The notes under the pieces: model-generated
Seen by the model: the letters and a program-made list of their open reading frames with translations, nothing else
Database searches by the model: none
What the model was told of the DNA's origin: nothing
Shown: positions 27,158 through 38,041 of the stretch, in pieces
Layout of the letters: every line of letters begins with the position of its first letter
Position numbering within the stretch: the first letter of the stretch is position 1
Assembly: GCA_019359245.1 (NCBI GenBank)
Contig: JAHHHR010000005.1
Coordinates: 1 to 64,000, forward strand
DNA: 64,000 nucleotides
Reading direction: 5' to 3'
Origin: Nostoc desertorum CM1-VF14
Lineage (GTDB): Bacteria; Cyanobacteriota; Cyanobacteriia; Cyanobacteriales; Nostocaceae
Position numbers and translations under genes: made by a program

Positions 27158-29287
27158 ATGACTAATTCCCGCCAATCTTCCTTTCGTCGAATTTTAGTAA
27201 CGAGAATACTGCTTCTGTTCGTCCCAGTTTTACTTATAGGCGAGATTGTTGCCTTAAATAAGGCACGCTCTAGCATATTGGGAACTGCACGTCAAAATTT
27301 AACAGAAAGCGCCATTAGTAAAGGAGAGAGAATTAGAGATGCGATCGCTCTCTTAAAAGCTACTTTGCTAAGTGTAAGTAAAACAACGGCCATTCCATCG
27401 GAATTGCCTATACAAGAGCAAGAAATTCTCACGCAGTTAAAGCAACAACTTCCAGCTAATATTGAGTGCATCCAATTAACGAATCTATTAAGCCAAAGAA
27501 TAATTGCTAGTAGCTGTGGGGATCAAGCAATTGCAGAATTGGCATTACCTTTACCTAGCGACGGAATTGATATCAAAGCAATCTTCCCGCCAAAGACAGG
27601 AATGACTGGAAAAAGAAATGCACAAAATCAACTGCAAGTAGTATTATCTGCACCAGTCTTTGATAGCCAAAAAAATCTAGTTTACAGTTTAAGTATTCAG
27701 TCTGCATTGTATCAACAAATCAGAAATCCGCCGGGATCGCTTACAGGCGCTATGGTAGTGATTGCTGAAGATGGAACGTTTTTGGCTCACCCATTCACAA
27801 ATTGGGTGGGAACTAATATTAATCAGCACCCAAATGCTTCGCAACTCAAGAGCATAATAAAAAATGCCATTGCAGGACAAAAGAGTTCGATAAATTTCTC
27901 TTTTACACAAGGTAATGAATTAGTAGCTGGCTATACGGCTATTGCAAATCCACTTACCCAACAGCAGCAAAAATGGATAGTCTTAGCTGTTACTAGTGTC
28001 GATAATGCACTTTTTGGTTTAGAGGAAATCAAACTAATCCTTATTGTTTTAACAGTTGGTTTGATTGGTGCAAGTTTGTTAGCATCCCTATACCTAGCTC
28101 CTTACTTGGCACGCCCTGTAGAAGAATTGCGAGACTATGCTCTGAATATTCACTCTCACCACGCCGCACAACCAGTTCCGCACAATTTTCAAATCCGGGA
28201 ATTTAATCAACTCGCCCAAGCATTAGACCAAATGGTAGAACGGCTCAAAGCTGGGGCAGAAGAACTAGAAATAGCTTGGAAAGAAGCAAAAACCGCTAAC
28301 CAGATTAAAAGCCAGTTTTTGGCTACGACTTCTCATGAATTGAGAAACCCATTACATACTATTATTAACTGTATTCGCCTGGTTGAAGATGGCTTATGCG
28401 ATAGCCGAGAAGAAGAAATGGAGTTTCTCAAACGTGCCGATGAAACAACAATTCACTTGCTAAGTATTATTAATGATTTACTCGACATTTCTAAAATTGA
28501 AGCAGGTAAGCTTTCTGTAGTCATGGCACCTCTTGACCTCCGACAAATATTGTTAGAGGTGATTAATTTACAATCAGTTAATGTTCAACAAAAAGGCTTG
28601 CAATTGAAATGCGAGTTAGATCCCCAAGTGATACCAATTAAGGCGGATGCACCAAAACTGAGGCAAGTGCTGATTAATGTTATTGGTAATGCTACTAAGT
28701 TCACTGATACAGGAAGCATTACCCTTGCTACAGAAATTCAATCTAGCAATGGTAAATCTCAGGTGGTGGTTGCTGTCAAGGATACAGGTATAGGCATTGA
28801 TCCCACTCAACAGCACAAGCTATTTCGCCCCTTTGTAATGGTGAATGGCACAACCACGCGCCAGTTTGAAGGTACTGGACTGGGACTAGCAATTTCACGA
28901 AACTTAATCGAACTCATGGGAGGCACTATTACTCTTGAGAGTGCGGGGCTTCATCAAGGTACGACACTGAAGATTACCTTACCCTTGATTGATATCTCGC
29001 TGTTACCTGTTCCCAAGAAAGAAGGAAATGTAGGGGATCTAGGATTTTCCTCTGGGAATGAGGGCGTAAAACCAAGCCACTACCCTAGCCTACAGGAGTC
29101 TGGGAGAAGTCATTCTTTGGGGATCAACAAATCTGTAAAAGCAGATGTAGAAAAAGACAACTCCCCGAAGTTCCAGGTGTTACTTGGGAACGAGACTTAT
29201 GAGATTAGTCTTTCGCCGCAGCAAACTCTCTTGGTAAGCCTTCCAAAAGGGGGAGCTTGTGCAGCAAACCTCACTTTAAAGAGGTAA
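27158..29287 (+). CDS. Membrane sensor histidine kinase with Cache domain
   Basis: From the ATG at 27158 the product has 709 residues: TM1 (about 10-32), a periplasmic double-Cache-like sensor region (33-285), TM2 (about 288-312), HAMP, HisKA with the histidine in TTSHELRNP near 393, and an ATPase with VKDTGIGIDP and GTGLGLAIS. The last 100 residues (from about 612) are not part of the kinase fold and end in a compact segment (FQVLLGNETYEISLSPQQTLL). No receiver or response regulator gene is adjacent, so the target is unknown. The ligand is also unknown. Confidence 0.9.
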   Translation: MTNSRQSSFRRILVTRILLLFVPVLLIGEIVALNKARSSILGTARQNLTESAISKGERIRDAIALLKATLLSVSKTTAIPSELPIQEQEILTQLKQQLPANIECIQLTNLLSQRIIASSCGDQAIAELALPLPSDGIDIKAIFPPKTGMTGKRNAQNQLQVVLSAPVFDSQKNLVYSLSIQSALYQQIRNPPGSLTGAMVVIAEDGTFLAHPFTNWVGTNINQHPNASQLKSIIKNAIAGQKSSINFSFTQGNELVAGYTAIANPLTQQQQKWIVLAVTSVDNALFGLEEIKLILIVLTVGLIGASLLASLYLAPYLARPVEELRDYALNIHSHHAAQPVPHNFQIREFNQLAQALDQMVERLKAGAEELEIAWKEAKTANQIKSQFLATTSHELRNPLHTIINCIRLVEDGLCDSREEEMEFLKRADETTIHLLSIINDLLDISKIEAGKLSVVMAPLDLRQILLEVINLQSVNVQQKGLQLKCELDPQVIPIKADAPKLRQVLINVIGNATKFTDTGSITLATEIQSSNGKSQVVVAVKDTGIGIDPTQQHKLFRPFVMVNGTTTRQFEGTGLGLAISRNLIELMGGTITLESAGLHQGTTLKITLPLIDISLLPVPKKEGNVGDLGFSSGNEGVKPSHYPSLQESGRSHSLGINKSVKADVEKDNSPKFQVLLGNETYEISLSPQQTLLVSLPKGGACAANLTLKR

Positions 29288-29330
29288 TTTTGTCAACTCA
29301 TTCAAGTAATTTAACCAGAGTTGTTCTAGC

Positions 29331-30158
29331 TCATGGTTTGTAACCGACAGCTAGCATCACAGAAGCAGGAATTTCCACACCACTGTCCGTGGCATACTTT
29401 GATGCTCCGTCGATGATAGCATTCTTGATATTGCGCTCTTGCTCAGGGGTTTGCATTGCCAATATCGTGCCAAGACGCGCCGTACTCACAACAACCTTTG
29501 CCATCACATCGTCAGGTGTAGAGAAAGTCCAGTTCATAGGCAATTCAGTGACAGACACCTCAGTGAATCCCTCGGCAATCAAGGCCCTTTCACATTCGCC
29601 TCTTTCGCCGAAGCGGAACAAGGGCGGTCCCGGAGGTAGATCCAGATCCATGCTGCCATAAGTCTGCACCGAACCGAGTATTAGAGCCATAAACGGATTG
29701 CACGTTGGCGGTGTCCAACAGGTGAAGGCATAGCGCCCTCCCGGTTTGAGTACGCGAAAGGATTCGGCGATCGCTCTTTCTGGGTTGGGGAAATGGAGGA
29801 TGCCCAAGCTACAAACAACCGCCTCAAACTGACCCGATTCAAAAGGAAGGTTTTCAGCATCCCCGTTATGGAATGATGCTTGAGGGCATCGCATGGCAAT
29901 AGCCACCATATTCTCTACATAGTCCAATCCTGTTACTATGGCCTCTCGCTTTAGTGCTGCGGCACTGAGCCAGCCAGTCCCGCAAGCGACATCCAGCAAT
30001 CTCAGACCAGACTTTGCTCCTACAGCATCCAATATGGCTTCATTCACCTGAGAAGTTACAGTAGCGATCGCTTGATCGTATTTTTGGGCCACAAGAGAGA
30101 ATTTGTCACGCTCAAACTGTTTGAATGAATCGTGAGCAATGGTCAGATCATCTGTCAT
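29331..30158 (-). CDS. Class I SAM-dependent methyltransferase
   Basis: The 275-residue protein has methyltransferase motif I in LRLLDVACGTGWLSAAAL, motif II acidic residue in VTGLDYVENMV, NGDAENLPFESGQFEAVVC (motif III/IV) and RVLKPGGRYAFTCWTPP (post-III). This is the UbiE/Methyltransf_11 type that commonly acts on small molecules; substrate is not deducible. It overlaps the oxidoreductase gene by 11 bases, so the two are translated together and probably share a pathway. The end, MLAVGYKP, is normal. Confidence 0.87.
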   Translation of the reverse strand: MTDDLTIAHDSFKQFERDKFSLVAQKYDQAIATVTSQVNEAILDAVGAKSGLRLLDVACGTGWLSAAALKREAIVTGLDYVENMVAIAMRCPQASFHNGDAENLPFESGQFEAVVCSLGILHFPNPERAIAESFRVLKPGGRYAFTCWTPPTCNPFMALILGSVQTYGSMDLDLPPGPPLFRFGERGECERALIAEGFTEVSVTELPMNWTFSTPDDVMAKVVVSTARLGTILAMQTPEQERNIKNAIIDGASKYATDSGVEIPASVMLAVGYKP

Positions 30159-31254
30159 TTGTTACTTTTGCTCCTTGACTATCATTCACAAAAACAGGTT
30201 GGCCGCCTTGCTGAAGAGATGCTGTTAAAGCAGCAAGAATTTCTACTAACTCAGTGCCTACCCAACCAGATGAAACCTCTGAGGGAATATTGTTGAGAAC
30301 AGAGACAACAAAGCATGAGCAAACTCGCCCCAATGGTTCCCCTGGCTCTAATTCCAGCACCTCCTGCCTTTGATTTACCGGAATAAATTGATTGCCCTGC
30401 TGTTCAAACTCCCCATGTAGTAGGGTAAGAGGTGATAATTGCGACATTTCATCAAAAATTAAACTACCAAGGCTACCCACAATCCCCAATCGTCGCTGCT
30501 TATCAGGATTCAGCCAGCACAAGTGAATATAAGCTTGAAAGCCATCTGGGTATGTCAGTGTTACCCATACTAAGTCAGCCAAACCTTGAGGCAGAGGAGA
30601 ATTTGTATCTTTCTTGCCCTCTGCTCCTCTGCTCCCTTGCTCCCCTGCTTCCTGTAGCCACACTGTACCCGTAGCTTGTACTTTCATAGGAATCTGCCCC
30701 AGCCAAGCGTTAAAGATAGCAATATCGTGAATAGCTAAGTCCCACAGTGCATCAACATCTTGCCGAACAGGCCCTAGATGGGTGCGCGTCGCGTAGCCAT
30801 AGCGTAAATCTCCTAATTTACCCGCTTGTATTACAGTTTTTCCTTGCTCAACTGCTGGGTGAAATAAATAAGTATGGTCAACCATTAGTATTAAATGATT
30901 TTGCTCTGCTAAGTAGCAAAGCTCTCGACATTCTCCTGGGTTGAGAGTTAGGGGTTTTTCAGCTAAAACATGGTATCCCTGTTGGAGAGCGTCTTTAATT
31001 AAAGCATAGTGGGTGGTAGCTGGAGTTGCGATCGCCACCCCTGTCAACCCTGGAACTTTCTTTAAATCTTCCCATTGAGTTGTTAAGACTACATTATCAT
31101 CTAAGTTAAACTGCTGTTTTATCGCCGCTAATCGTTCTGGATGGGGGTCTACTACAGCAACTACATTTACTTGGGGATGTGCTAAGAAATTCCGCAATAG
31201 ATGCACTCCCCAACGCCCAACTCCGATGACAGCAATTTTAATTTGGTTTGTCAT
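30148..31254 (-). CDS. Gfo/Idh/MocA-family oxidoreductase
   Basis: The 368-residue protein has the Rossmann motif VIGVGRWGVHLLRNF at the N-terminus, the AEKPLT motif that carries the family's catalytic lysine region, and DHTYLFHPAVEQGK. It should be an NAD(P)-linked sugar or inositol-type dehydrogenase; substrate unknown. An insertion at about residues 200-214 (GEQGSRGAEGKK) is encoded by a CCCTGCTCC-type repeat (30611-30655) and is unlikely to be part of the fold. The start codon lies inside the last unit of a TCATTAG heptamer array. It is the first gene of a two-gene unit with the methyltransferase. Confidence 0.88.
   Translation of the reverse strand: MTNQIKIAVIGVGRWGVHLLRNFLAHPQVNVVAVVDPHPERLAAIKQQFNLDDNVVLTTQWEDLKKVPGLTGVAIATPATTHYALIKDALQQGYHVLAEKPLTLNPGECRELCYLAEQNHLILMVDHTYLFHPAVEQGKTVIQAGKLGDLRYGYATRTHLGPVRQDVDALWDLAIHDIAIFNAWLGQIPMKVQATGTVWLQEAGEQGSRGAEGKKDTNSPLPQGLADLVWVTLTYPDGFQAYIHLCWLNPDKQRRLGIVGSLGSLIFDEMSQLSPLTLLHGEFEQQGNQFIPVNQRQEVLELEPGEPLGRVCSCFVVSVLNNIPSEVSSGWVGTELVEILAALTASLQQGGQPVFVNDSQGAKVTNDR
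30611..30655. repeat. GC-rich repeat inserted in frame in the Gfo/Idh gene
   Basis: The run of CTCTGCTCC / CCCTTGCTCC units matches the repeat type in the helicase gene at 3419-3462 and the gaps at 26053 and 32077. It adds a low-complexity loop without breaking the frame. Confidence 0.6.
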
Positions 31255-31285
31255 TAGTCATTAGTCATTAGTCATTAGTCATTAG
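31251..31285. repeat. Five perfect TCATTAG heptamers over the oxidoreductase start
   Basis: TCATTAG occurs five times in direct succession. On the minus strand this is CTAATGA repeated, and the ATG of the Gfo/Idh gene (31254-31252) lies in the last unit. The space where a ribosome binding site would be is thus filled with repeats carrying other ATG triplets out of frame or quickly stopped. Confidence 0.9.
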
Positions 31286-31356
31286 TATGCAAGGGACTAG
31301 GATAAATGACCATTGACAACCAACTGAGTTATCAGTTTATCAGCACTATTTTCGGT

Positions 31357-32076
31357 TTAGGGTATTTCCGGTGGAGGAATTGCTAAAAAGGCTACTTTAG
31401 CTGCGGCTTGTTCAGCAGTTTTGATCGAGCGCCCCTTACCTTCTCCTAGCTTGTTTCCGTGTAGCCAAACTTCAGCCACGAAACGTTCTTGATTGCGGTG
31501 CGGTTGAGTGACTTCCACAACCCGATACTCTGGTAAAACTTTAAATTGTGCCTGAGTCCATTCTTGGAGAGCAGCTTTGTAATTGAGTCTGGCAGGATCG
31601 AGGCGAATTTCTGTCGTTAGTTCTTGGAAGTGGGGATCTAGCCAAGAGCGGATCAGTTCTAGATTTTGAGTACTTAAGTAAAGCGCACCCAGAACTGCTT
31701 CAAAGGCATCTGCCAGTCGTGACTCTTGACCAACTTTATCGGCGGTAGCACTACCAGCGACTAGTAAGTATAACTCCAAACCATAAACTCTTGCCAATTG
31801 GGCGAGGATGCGATCGCTCACCAATACCGAACGAATTGCCGCAAAATCCCCTACTGGACAATCGGGATAATTTTCCCATAACACAACAGCCGACACCAGC
31901 CGCACCACTGCATCGCCAACAAACTCCAGTTGTTCATAATTTGCCGAATCAGAGACAGTCGGATGAGTTAGCGCTAAATCCAGCAGTTCCCATTTTATAG
32001 GTGCTTCTAGCGACAAACCTAATTTTTGGACTAAACTTTCGAGTTGCCGTTGACGGCGTGGATAGGCAAGGGGCAT
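31357..32076 (-). CDS. rnc: Ribonuclease III
   Basis: RNase III cuts double-stranded RNA in rRNA and mRNA processing. The 239-residue protein has the signature YEQLEFVGDAVVRLVSAVVLW with the catalytic acidic residues, DAFEAVLGALYLS for the second acidic site, and a C-terminal double-stranded RNA-binding domain (about residues 165-232) ending KTAEQAAAKVAFLAI. Its length is normal. The upstream region is a G-rich repeat and an STRR array, with rnpB beyond it on the same strand. The two RNA-processing genes being neighbours may be chance. Confidence 0.93.
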   Translation of the reverse strand: MPLAYPRRQRQLESLVQKLGLSLEAPIKWELLDLALTHPTVSDSANYEQLEFVGDAVVRLVSAVVLWENYPDCPVGDFAAIRSVLVSDRILAQLARVYGLELYLLVAGSATADKVGQESRLADAFEAVLGALYLSTQNLELIRSWLDPHFQELTTEIRLDPARLNYKAALQEWTQAQFKVLPEYRVVEVTQPHRNQERFVAEVWLHGNKLGEGKGRSIKTAEQAAAKVAFLAIPPPEIP

Positions 32077-32202
32077 TGGGGACAGGAGGAAGGGGGCAGG
32101 GGGTAGGGGGTAGGGAGCAGGGGGCAGGGAGCAGGGGGCAGGGGAAAAATACTTACTTCTAACTCCTAACTCTTAACTCCTAACTCCTAACTCAGGACTC
32201 AG
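32077..32202. repeat. G-rich repeat plus heptamer array upstream of rnc
   Basis: 32077-32145 is a run of AGGGGGCAGG / AGGGAGCAGG units. 32161-32202 consists of six AACTCCT-type heptamers. On the minus strand, the rnc leader therefore contains AGGAGTT units followed by C-rich runs. Confidence 0.8.
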
Positions 32203-32217
32203 CACTAAAAAAGGGGG

Positions 32218-32646
32218 AGAGAGCAGGACATAAGCCGGGTTCTGTTCTCTTGCGAGGGCAGTTATCTATCTGGGACGCTTGTTACCAAACGCCTCAAGCG
32301 GCTCTCATTGAGCGGAACTGGTAAAAGACCAACCGTAGTTCCTATCGCCTTGCTCCCAACCGGGGTTTACCGAGCCAGCACCTCTCGATACTGCTGGTGC
32401 GCTCTTACCGCACCTTTGCACCCTTACCAGATCAATTAAAAATGTAAAACTAAGAATTAAAAATTGATTGCTCATTTTAAATTTTAAATTTTAAATTTTT
32501 AATTGATCTGGCGGTATCTTTCTGTGGCACTATCCTCACGATCGCTCGCACTGGACGTTATCCAGCAAGTCTGGTCTTTCGGGAGTCCGGACTTTCCTCA
32601 AACCAGTAGCTATGACTGATCTGCAACCGCCTGCGCCTACTCTCTC
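32218..32646 (-). ncRNA. rnpB: RNase P RNA
   Basis: The minus strand begins AGAGAGTAGGCGCAGGCGGT and ends with a complementary AACCCGGCTTATGTCCTGCTCTC, forming the P1 helix of bacterial RNase P RNA. Universal internal blocks such as GAGGAAAGTCCGGACTCCC and the CAGCAGTATCGAGAGG region are present. The length of about 429 bases is long because of an STRR-bearing insert. The RNA is the catalytic part of the tRNA 5'-end maturation enzyme. Ends are estimated from the P1 pairing. Confidence 0.93.
32427..32511 (-). repeat. rnpB: STRR-containing extended helix inside rnpB
   Basis: Perfect 17-base arms (32427-32443 and 32495-32511) begin CCAGATCAATTAAAAAT and enclose 51 bases with three ATTTTAA heptamers (32474-32494). 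STRRs within the RNase P RNA of heterocystous cyanobacteria are a known feature; the arms suggest a lengthened helix extending away from the catalytic core. Confidence 0.88.
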
Positions 32647-32688
32647 CTTAGATCCAGTTTACTGTTGACGTAGCATGTTGACATGGCA

Positions 32689-33384
32689 TTACTTTTTTTT
32701 ATTCCAAGGTAGAGCGTAAGTCCAAGGTAGTTTCCTGACTGTGAAAGGACAATTGATAATGCTAATGGGAGGAAAATCACGGCCTGGGGCTAGACCTAAA
32801 CGCACCTCAGATATCCTGAGCACCAGTTGCAGGGAAAAGTCCAATTGTTTTCTTCTGTTAATAAAGTCGTTGTACAATTTTTTTTGCCCTTTTTGCAGCC
32901 CGTTGATGTCAATTAATGGTTTTTTCGCTGAATAGGTTCCAGCTACTTGATCGCGCTCAAAAACATCTTCCGCTGTCACCGTCTCAGAAAGTGTTTTCTT
33001 GGGGGCAATCAGGCTAGGGCTTTGGGGTACTGCTAAGTCGCGGGTTAAGTCTGGTGATTTCCGAATTACGCGGCGCGATTGCTTGCTATGTTCAACGACT
33101 AAAGAACTGTTGTCCCAGTCAACGTATACAGCAACATTCTCAGATTTATTTTCAATGCTAATTCCTAAATCTTTCAAGTCATCAATTGGGTATGAGGATT
33201 TGAGTTTAAAAGAAATTCCAATTTTATCGTCGAGATTTTGTTCTTTCAATTGTTCGTCAACGATTCCCTTTTTAAACTCAAATTTAACTTGGTCATCTAT
33301 GGATTCAACCATGCGGTTAAAAACATAGGAAACACCGATAATATAAACTGTTAAAACTACTAAATTCTGGTCGCTACTCTTCAT
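32689..33384 (-). CDS. Hypothetical protein with N-terminal membrane anchor
   Basis: The 231-residue protein starts MKSSDQNLVVLTVYIIGVSYVF, a likely single membrane anchor, followed by a charged region with KIGISFKLKSSYPIDDLKDL (beta-type), a proline-rich linker, and a C-terminal part ending in PWTYALPWNKKK. I do not recognise the family. It is monocistronic, downstream of corA in the same direction with 65 bases between them. Composition is normal for the genome, so it is probably a real gene. Confidence 0.65.
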   Translation of the reverse strand: MKSSDQNLVVLTVYIIGVSYVFNRMVESIDDQVKFEFKKGIVDEQLKEQNLDDKIGISFKLKSSYPIDDLKDLGISIENKSENVAVYVDWDNSSLVVEHSKQSRRVIRKSPDLTRDLAVPQSPSLIAPKKTLSETVTAEDVFERDQVAGTYSAKKPLIDINGLQKGQKKLYNDFINRRKQLDFSLQLVLRISEVRLGLAPGRDFPPISIINCPFTVRKLPWTYALPWNKKK

Positions 33385-33448
33385 AAATCAGAATTTTAAC
33401 TTCCGGTACTAATGAATATATATTTGACTTATCGCTTATCTACAATTG

Positions 33449-34591
33449 TTAATTACGCTTAATTGTTACAGAATTTTGCAGCCACCCTCGTCGCCAGAAA
33501 AAGAATAGCAAACTAAGTGCGATCGCTCCCATCCCTGCCAAGCAAATTGGGTAACCCCAATACCAATTCAATTCCGGCATATTATATGGCGATTTTTCAG
33601 TATTGAAATTCATACCATATATTCCTGCAACAAAAGTCAGTGGAATAAAAATTGATGAAACTACCGTTAGCACTTTCATAATTTCATTCATTTTATTGCT
33701 CACTGCCGAAAGGTACACATCCATTAATCCAGATGCTAGCTCTCGATAAGTTTCTACCATATCCATCACTTGCACTGTATGGTCATAACAATCTCGCAAG
33801 TAGATTCGTACTTCCTCGCTAATCAGCTCACTGCCATCTCGAATCAAGGAATTAATTGCATCTCGCTGTGGCCAAATAGCACGACGCAGTTGCAGTAATT
33901 CTCGCCTAATTTTATAAATACTTTGTAGTGTTTGCGGTGTAGGTCTGACTATTACCTCCTCTTCTAACTCTTCGATTCGCTCCCCATAAAGCTCTAGCAC
34001 TGGGAAAAAGCCATCAATAATCGCATCTAACACGGCATAAGCTAGATAATCAGCTCCCTGTTTGCGAATAATCCCTTTGTTTTTTGCAATTCGCGATCGC
34101 ACTCCTTCAAAACAATCATGTTCTGGTTCTTCTTGGACTGTCAGCAAATAATTTTTTCCTAATACCAAACTCACTTGCTCGCTGTAAAAACCACATATTA
34201 TTTCTTTTGGTACTACCATGCGGGAAATGAATAGCAATTGGTCTTCATAATCTTCTGTTTTAGGACGTTCCGGTACATTAACTATATCTTCTAAAACTAA
34301 AGGATGTAACTCAAAAATGTTACCCAATCGTTGTAATATATCTTGGCTGCCTAAACCTTGTACATCTACCCAAGAAGTTGATTCCATCTCCAGATATGGA
34401 ACACATTCTTCTGGCGTTGCTATTTGCTCACGAATGAAATTGGTTTGGTTATAGTCAATCAAGAGAATTATTGGTGGTGGAGCATCTGCATCAATAAAAA
34501 TGGTTCCAGGTACAGTCCCTGGTTGGTGATAAAAGTCTTCTCCATATGGCTTATTTAATATTTTGGAAAGGCGATACCGTTTTCGTGACAT
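33449..34591 (-). CDS. corA: CorA-type magnesium/cobalt transporter
   Basis: The 380-residue protein shows the CorA signature GMN in FVAGIYGMNFNTEKSPYNMPE near residues 322-340, between two C-terminal membrane helices (about 302-321 and 345-367). The long N-terminal domain (1-290) forms the cytoplasmic funnel, with the conserved helix YRELASGLMDVYLSAVSNKMNEIMKVLT. It imports magnesium and possibly cobalt. The N-terminal 40 residues (PYGEDFYHQPGTVPGT) are typical of cyanobacterial forms. It is well matched. Confidence 0.92.
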   Translation of the reverse strand: MSRKRYRLSKILNKPYGEDFYHQPGTVPGTIFIDADAPPPIILLIDYNQTNFIREQIATPEECVPYLEMESTSWVDVQGLGSQDILQRLGNIFELHPLVLEDIVNVPERPKTEDYEDQLLFISRMVVPKEIICGFYSEQVSLVLGKNYLLTVQEEPEHDCFEGVRSRIAKNKGIIRKQGADYLAYAVLDAIIDGFFPVLELYGERIEELEEEVIVRPTPQTLQSIYKIRRELLQLRRAIWPQRDAINSLIRDGSELISEEVRIYLRDCYDHTVQVMDMVETYRELASGLMDVYLSAVSNKMNEIMKVLTVVSSIFIPLTFVAGIYGMNFNTEKSPYNMPELNWYWGYPICLAGMGAIALSLLFFFWRRGWLQNSVTIKRN

Positions 34592-34833
34592 GCAATATTA
34601 CCTAATAGTTATTAGTCATTTTTCATTAATCATTAGCCATTCGTAAAAATAATTGACTATTGATTAATAACCATTCACACTTAACCTTACAAAATTTAAT
34701 ATAAAGATGCTAGTTTCTAAATTACACAATTATTTAGGTGGGTAGTTTGGTTATTAGTCAGATTTAATCTGAAGAATCTCAATTACGAATTACGAATTGG
34801 TATAACATATCGTATCTGAATCAGCAATTTTAT

Positions 34834-34865
34834 AAAAAAACAGTTTGCCTTGACAAGACAAACTG
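34834..34865 (-). terminator. Intrinsic terminator of the groEL gene
   Basis: On the minus strand CAGTTTG (34865-34859) pairs with CAAACTG (34847-34841), and a run of seven T follows directly. It lies about 35 bases past the groEL stop codon. Confidence 0.85.
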
Positions 34866-34897
34866 CTAAAAAAAATATTTATTTGGGTGAGGAGAAG

Positions 34898-36583
<1,686 letters not shown>

Positions 36584-36612
36584 TTATTTCTCTAGCGCTT
36601 CCATTAGACAAT

Positions 36613-36639
36613 TTAGCACTCACAGGGCAAGAGTGCTAA
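36613..36639 (-). promoter_or_regulatory. CIRCE operator (HrcA site) of groEL
   Basis: TTAGCACTC, 9 bases, GAGTGCTAA is a perfect match to the CIRCE consensus. It is 33 bases upstream of the groEL start codon on the minus strand, in the 5' leader or promoter. Confidence 0.95.
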
Positions 36640-36738
36640 TCTCCCAAGCGGCTCAAGTTACAAATGGAAATAAAAAAAATTGATTAATATACAGGTGATG
36701 CTCAAATTAGATACAGGCAGTAATGCTTGAATTGGGAG

Positions 36739-37821
36739 ATGAATCTAGACAACTCCCTTAAGTCCCTCGGTATTGCCGACCCTAGCGGCACCGGCTGGTT
36801 GGCGGTAGTATTTACGTTTCTCTTGGCTTGGCTTGTAACGTGGCGTTTAATTCCGACAGTACGCAAATTCGCCTTGCGGGTAGGTTGGGCTGACCAACCC
36901 AACGCACGGCGACTCAACCGAGAACCTTTGCCTAATGCAGGGGGGCTAGCTATCTACGCAGGTGTAATTGCCGCACTGGTATTAGCTAGCCTTTTACGAC
37001 CTATCGAACTCCAAAACGTACTGGCTCAGGTACTGACTATTCTGTTGGGGGGTTCGATATTAGTTCTTGTGGGCTTTATCGATGATCAGTTCGGCTTACC
37101 ACCCTCTGTTCGATTGTGGGCGCAAATTATTACGGCCCTGTTGCTGGTAGCTAATGGCATCAGTGTCAGTGTTATGTTTGGCACCCCCATTGACTCGCTC
37201 CTGTCCATGTCGCTAACAGTACTATGGGTAGTAGGGATTACCAACGCCATCAACTTGATGGATGGTATGGATGGTTTGGCGGGAGGAATCAGCTTTATTA
37301 CCGCCATGAGTTTGTTGGGGGTTGCAGCCCAATTTAACAATCGTGCAGCGGCAATCTTGGTATTAGCAGCCTTAGCAGGTGCTGCACTAGGATTTTTACG
37401 TCACAACTTTCACCCCTCGCGGATTATTATGGGTGATGCCGGAGCATACTTTTTCGGCTATGTACTGGCAGCAACTAGTATTTTAGGCAAACTCCAACAA
37501 AACACAGTTTATGCGTTAATTCCCACAATTTTATTTCTGTTGTTGCCAGTACTAGACACCACTCAAGTATTTGTGCGACGCCTACTAGCAGGAAATAACC
37601 CCCTTAGTACTCCAGGCAAAGACCACCTGCACCACCGCTTACTTGCTTGGGGACTCTCCCAGCGCCATGCTGCGTTCACACTTTGGTCAATTACCTTAGT
37701 TTTCAACTTGCTGGCGATGAGAATACAAGGTATGAGTGTGGCTGTGATGCTGACTACCGCCAGTAGCATTATTATTCTTTTGGGTTTTACTATCTGGCAA
37801 AGGATACGCCAACAACCTTAA
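36739..37821 (+). CDS. WecA/MraY-family UDP-sugar:polyprenyl-phosphate transferase
   Basis: The 360-residue membrane protein has about ten hydrophobic segments and the family sites: DQPNARRLNREPLPNAGGLAIY near the start, GFIDDQFGLP (the DDxxD-like acidic motif), NAINLMDGMDGLAGG (catalytic aspartates), HNFHPSRIIMGDAG and GKDHLHHRLL. This is the WecA/TagO type that moves GlcNAc-1-phosphate (or a similar sugar) to undecaprenyl phosphate for envelope polysaccharide. The ATG at 36739 is preferred over a TTG at 36727. A CIRCE-driven groEL is divergent. Exact sugar unknown. Confidence 0.9.
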   Translation: MNLDNSLKSLGIADPSGTGWLAVVFTFLLAWLVTWRLIPTVRKFALRVGWADQPNARRLNREPLPNAGGLAIYAGVIAALVLASLLRPIELQNVLAQVLTILLGGSILVLVGFIDDQFGLPPSVRLWAQIITALLLVANGISVSVMFGTPIDSLLSMSLTVLWVVGITNAINLMDGMDGLAGGISFITAMSLLGVAAQFNNRAAAILVLAALAGAALGFLRHNFHPSRIIMGDAGAYFFGYVLAATSILGKLQQNTVYALIPTILFLLLPVLDTTQVFVRRLLAGNNPLSTPGKDHLHHRLLAWGLSQRHAAFTLWSITLVFNLLAMRIQGMSVAVMLTTASSIIILLGFTIWQRIRQQP

Positions 37822-37827
37822 TCGCTT

Positions 37828-37857
37828 GTAGGGTGGGCATTGCAGTGCTAACCCTAC
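37828..37857 (+). terminator. Hairpin after the WecA-like gene
   Basis: GTAGGGT at 37828-37834 pairs with ACCCTAC at 37851-37857, with further partial pairing (GCA/TGC) inside the loop, and the flank TATTGTTTATTTTC follows. It begins six bases past the stop codon. Confidence 0.55.
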
Positions 37858-38041
37858 TATTGTTTATTTTCTACTGTGGCAAAATATGATATAGATTTTT
37901 TAAGAAATTACTGATGTATGAAGTATCTATTAGCACTACATTGCCCGCTTGATAGAGCTTATTAGCTTGATGTAATTATTAATATTAATACTTAATATTT
38001 AATATTTAGAAACTATAAATCGGCGATCGCCAGATAAAATC

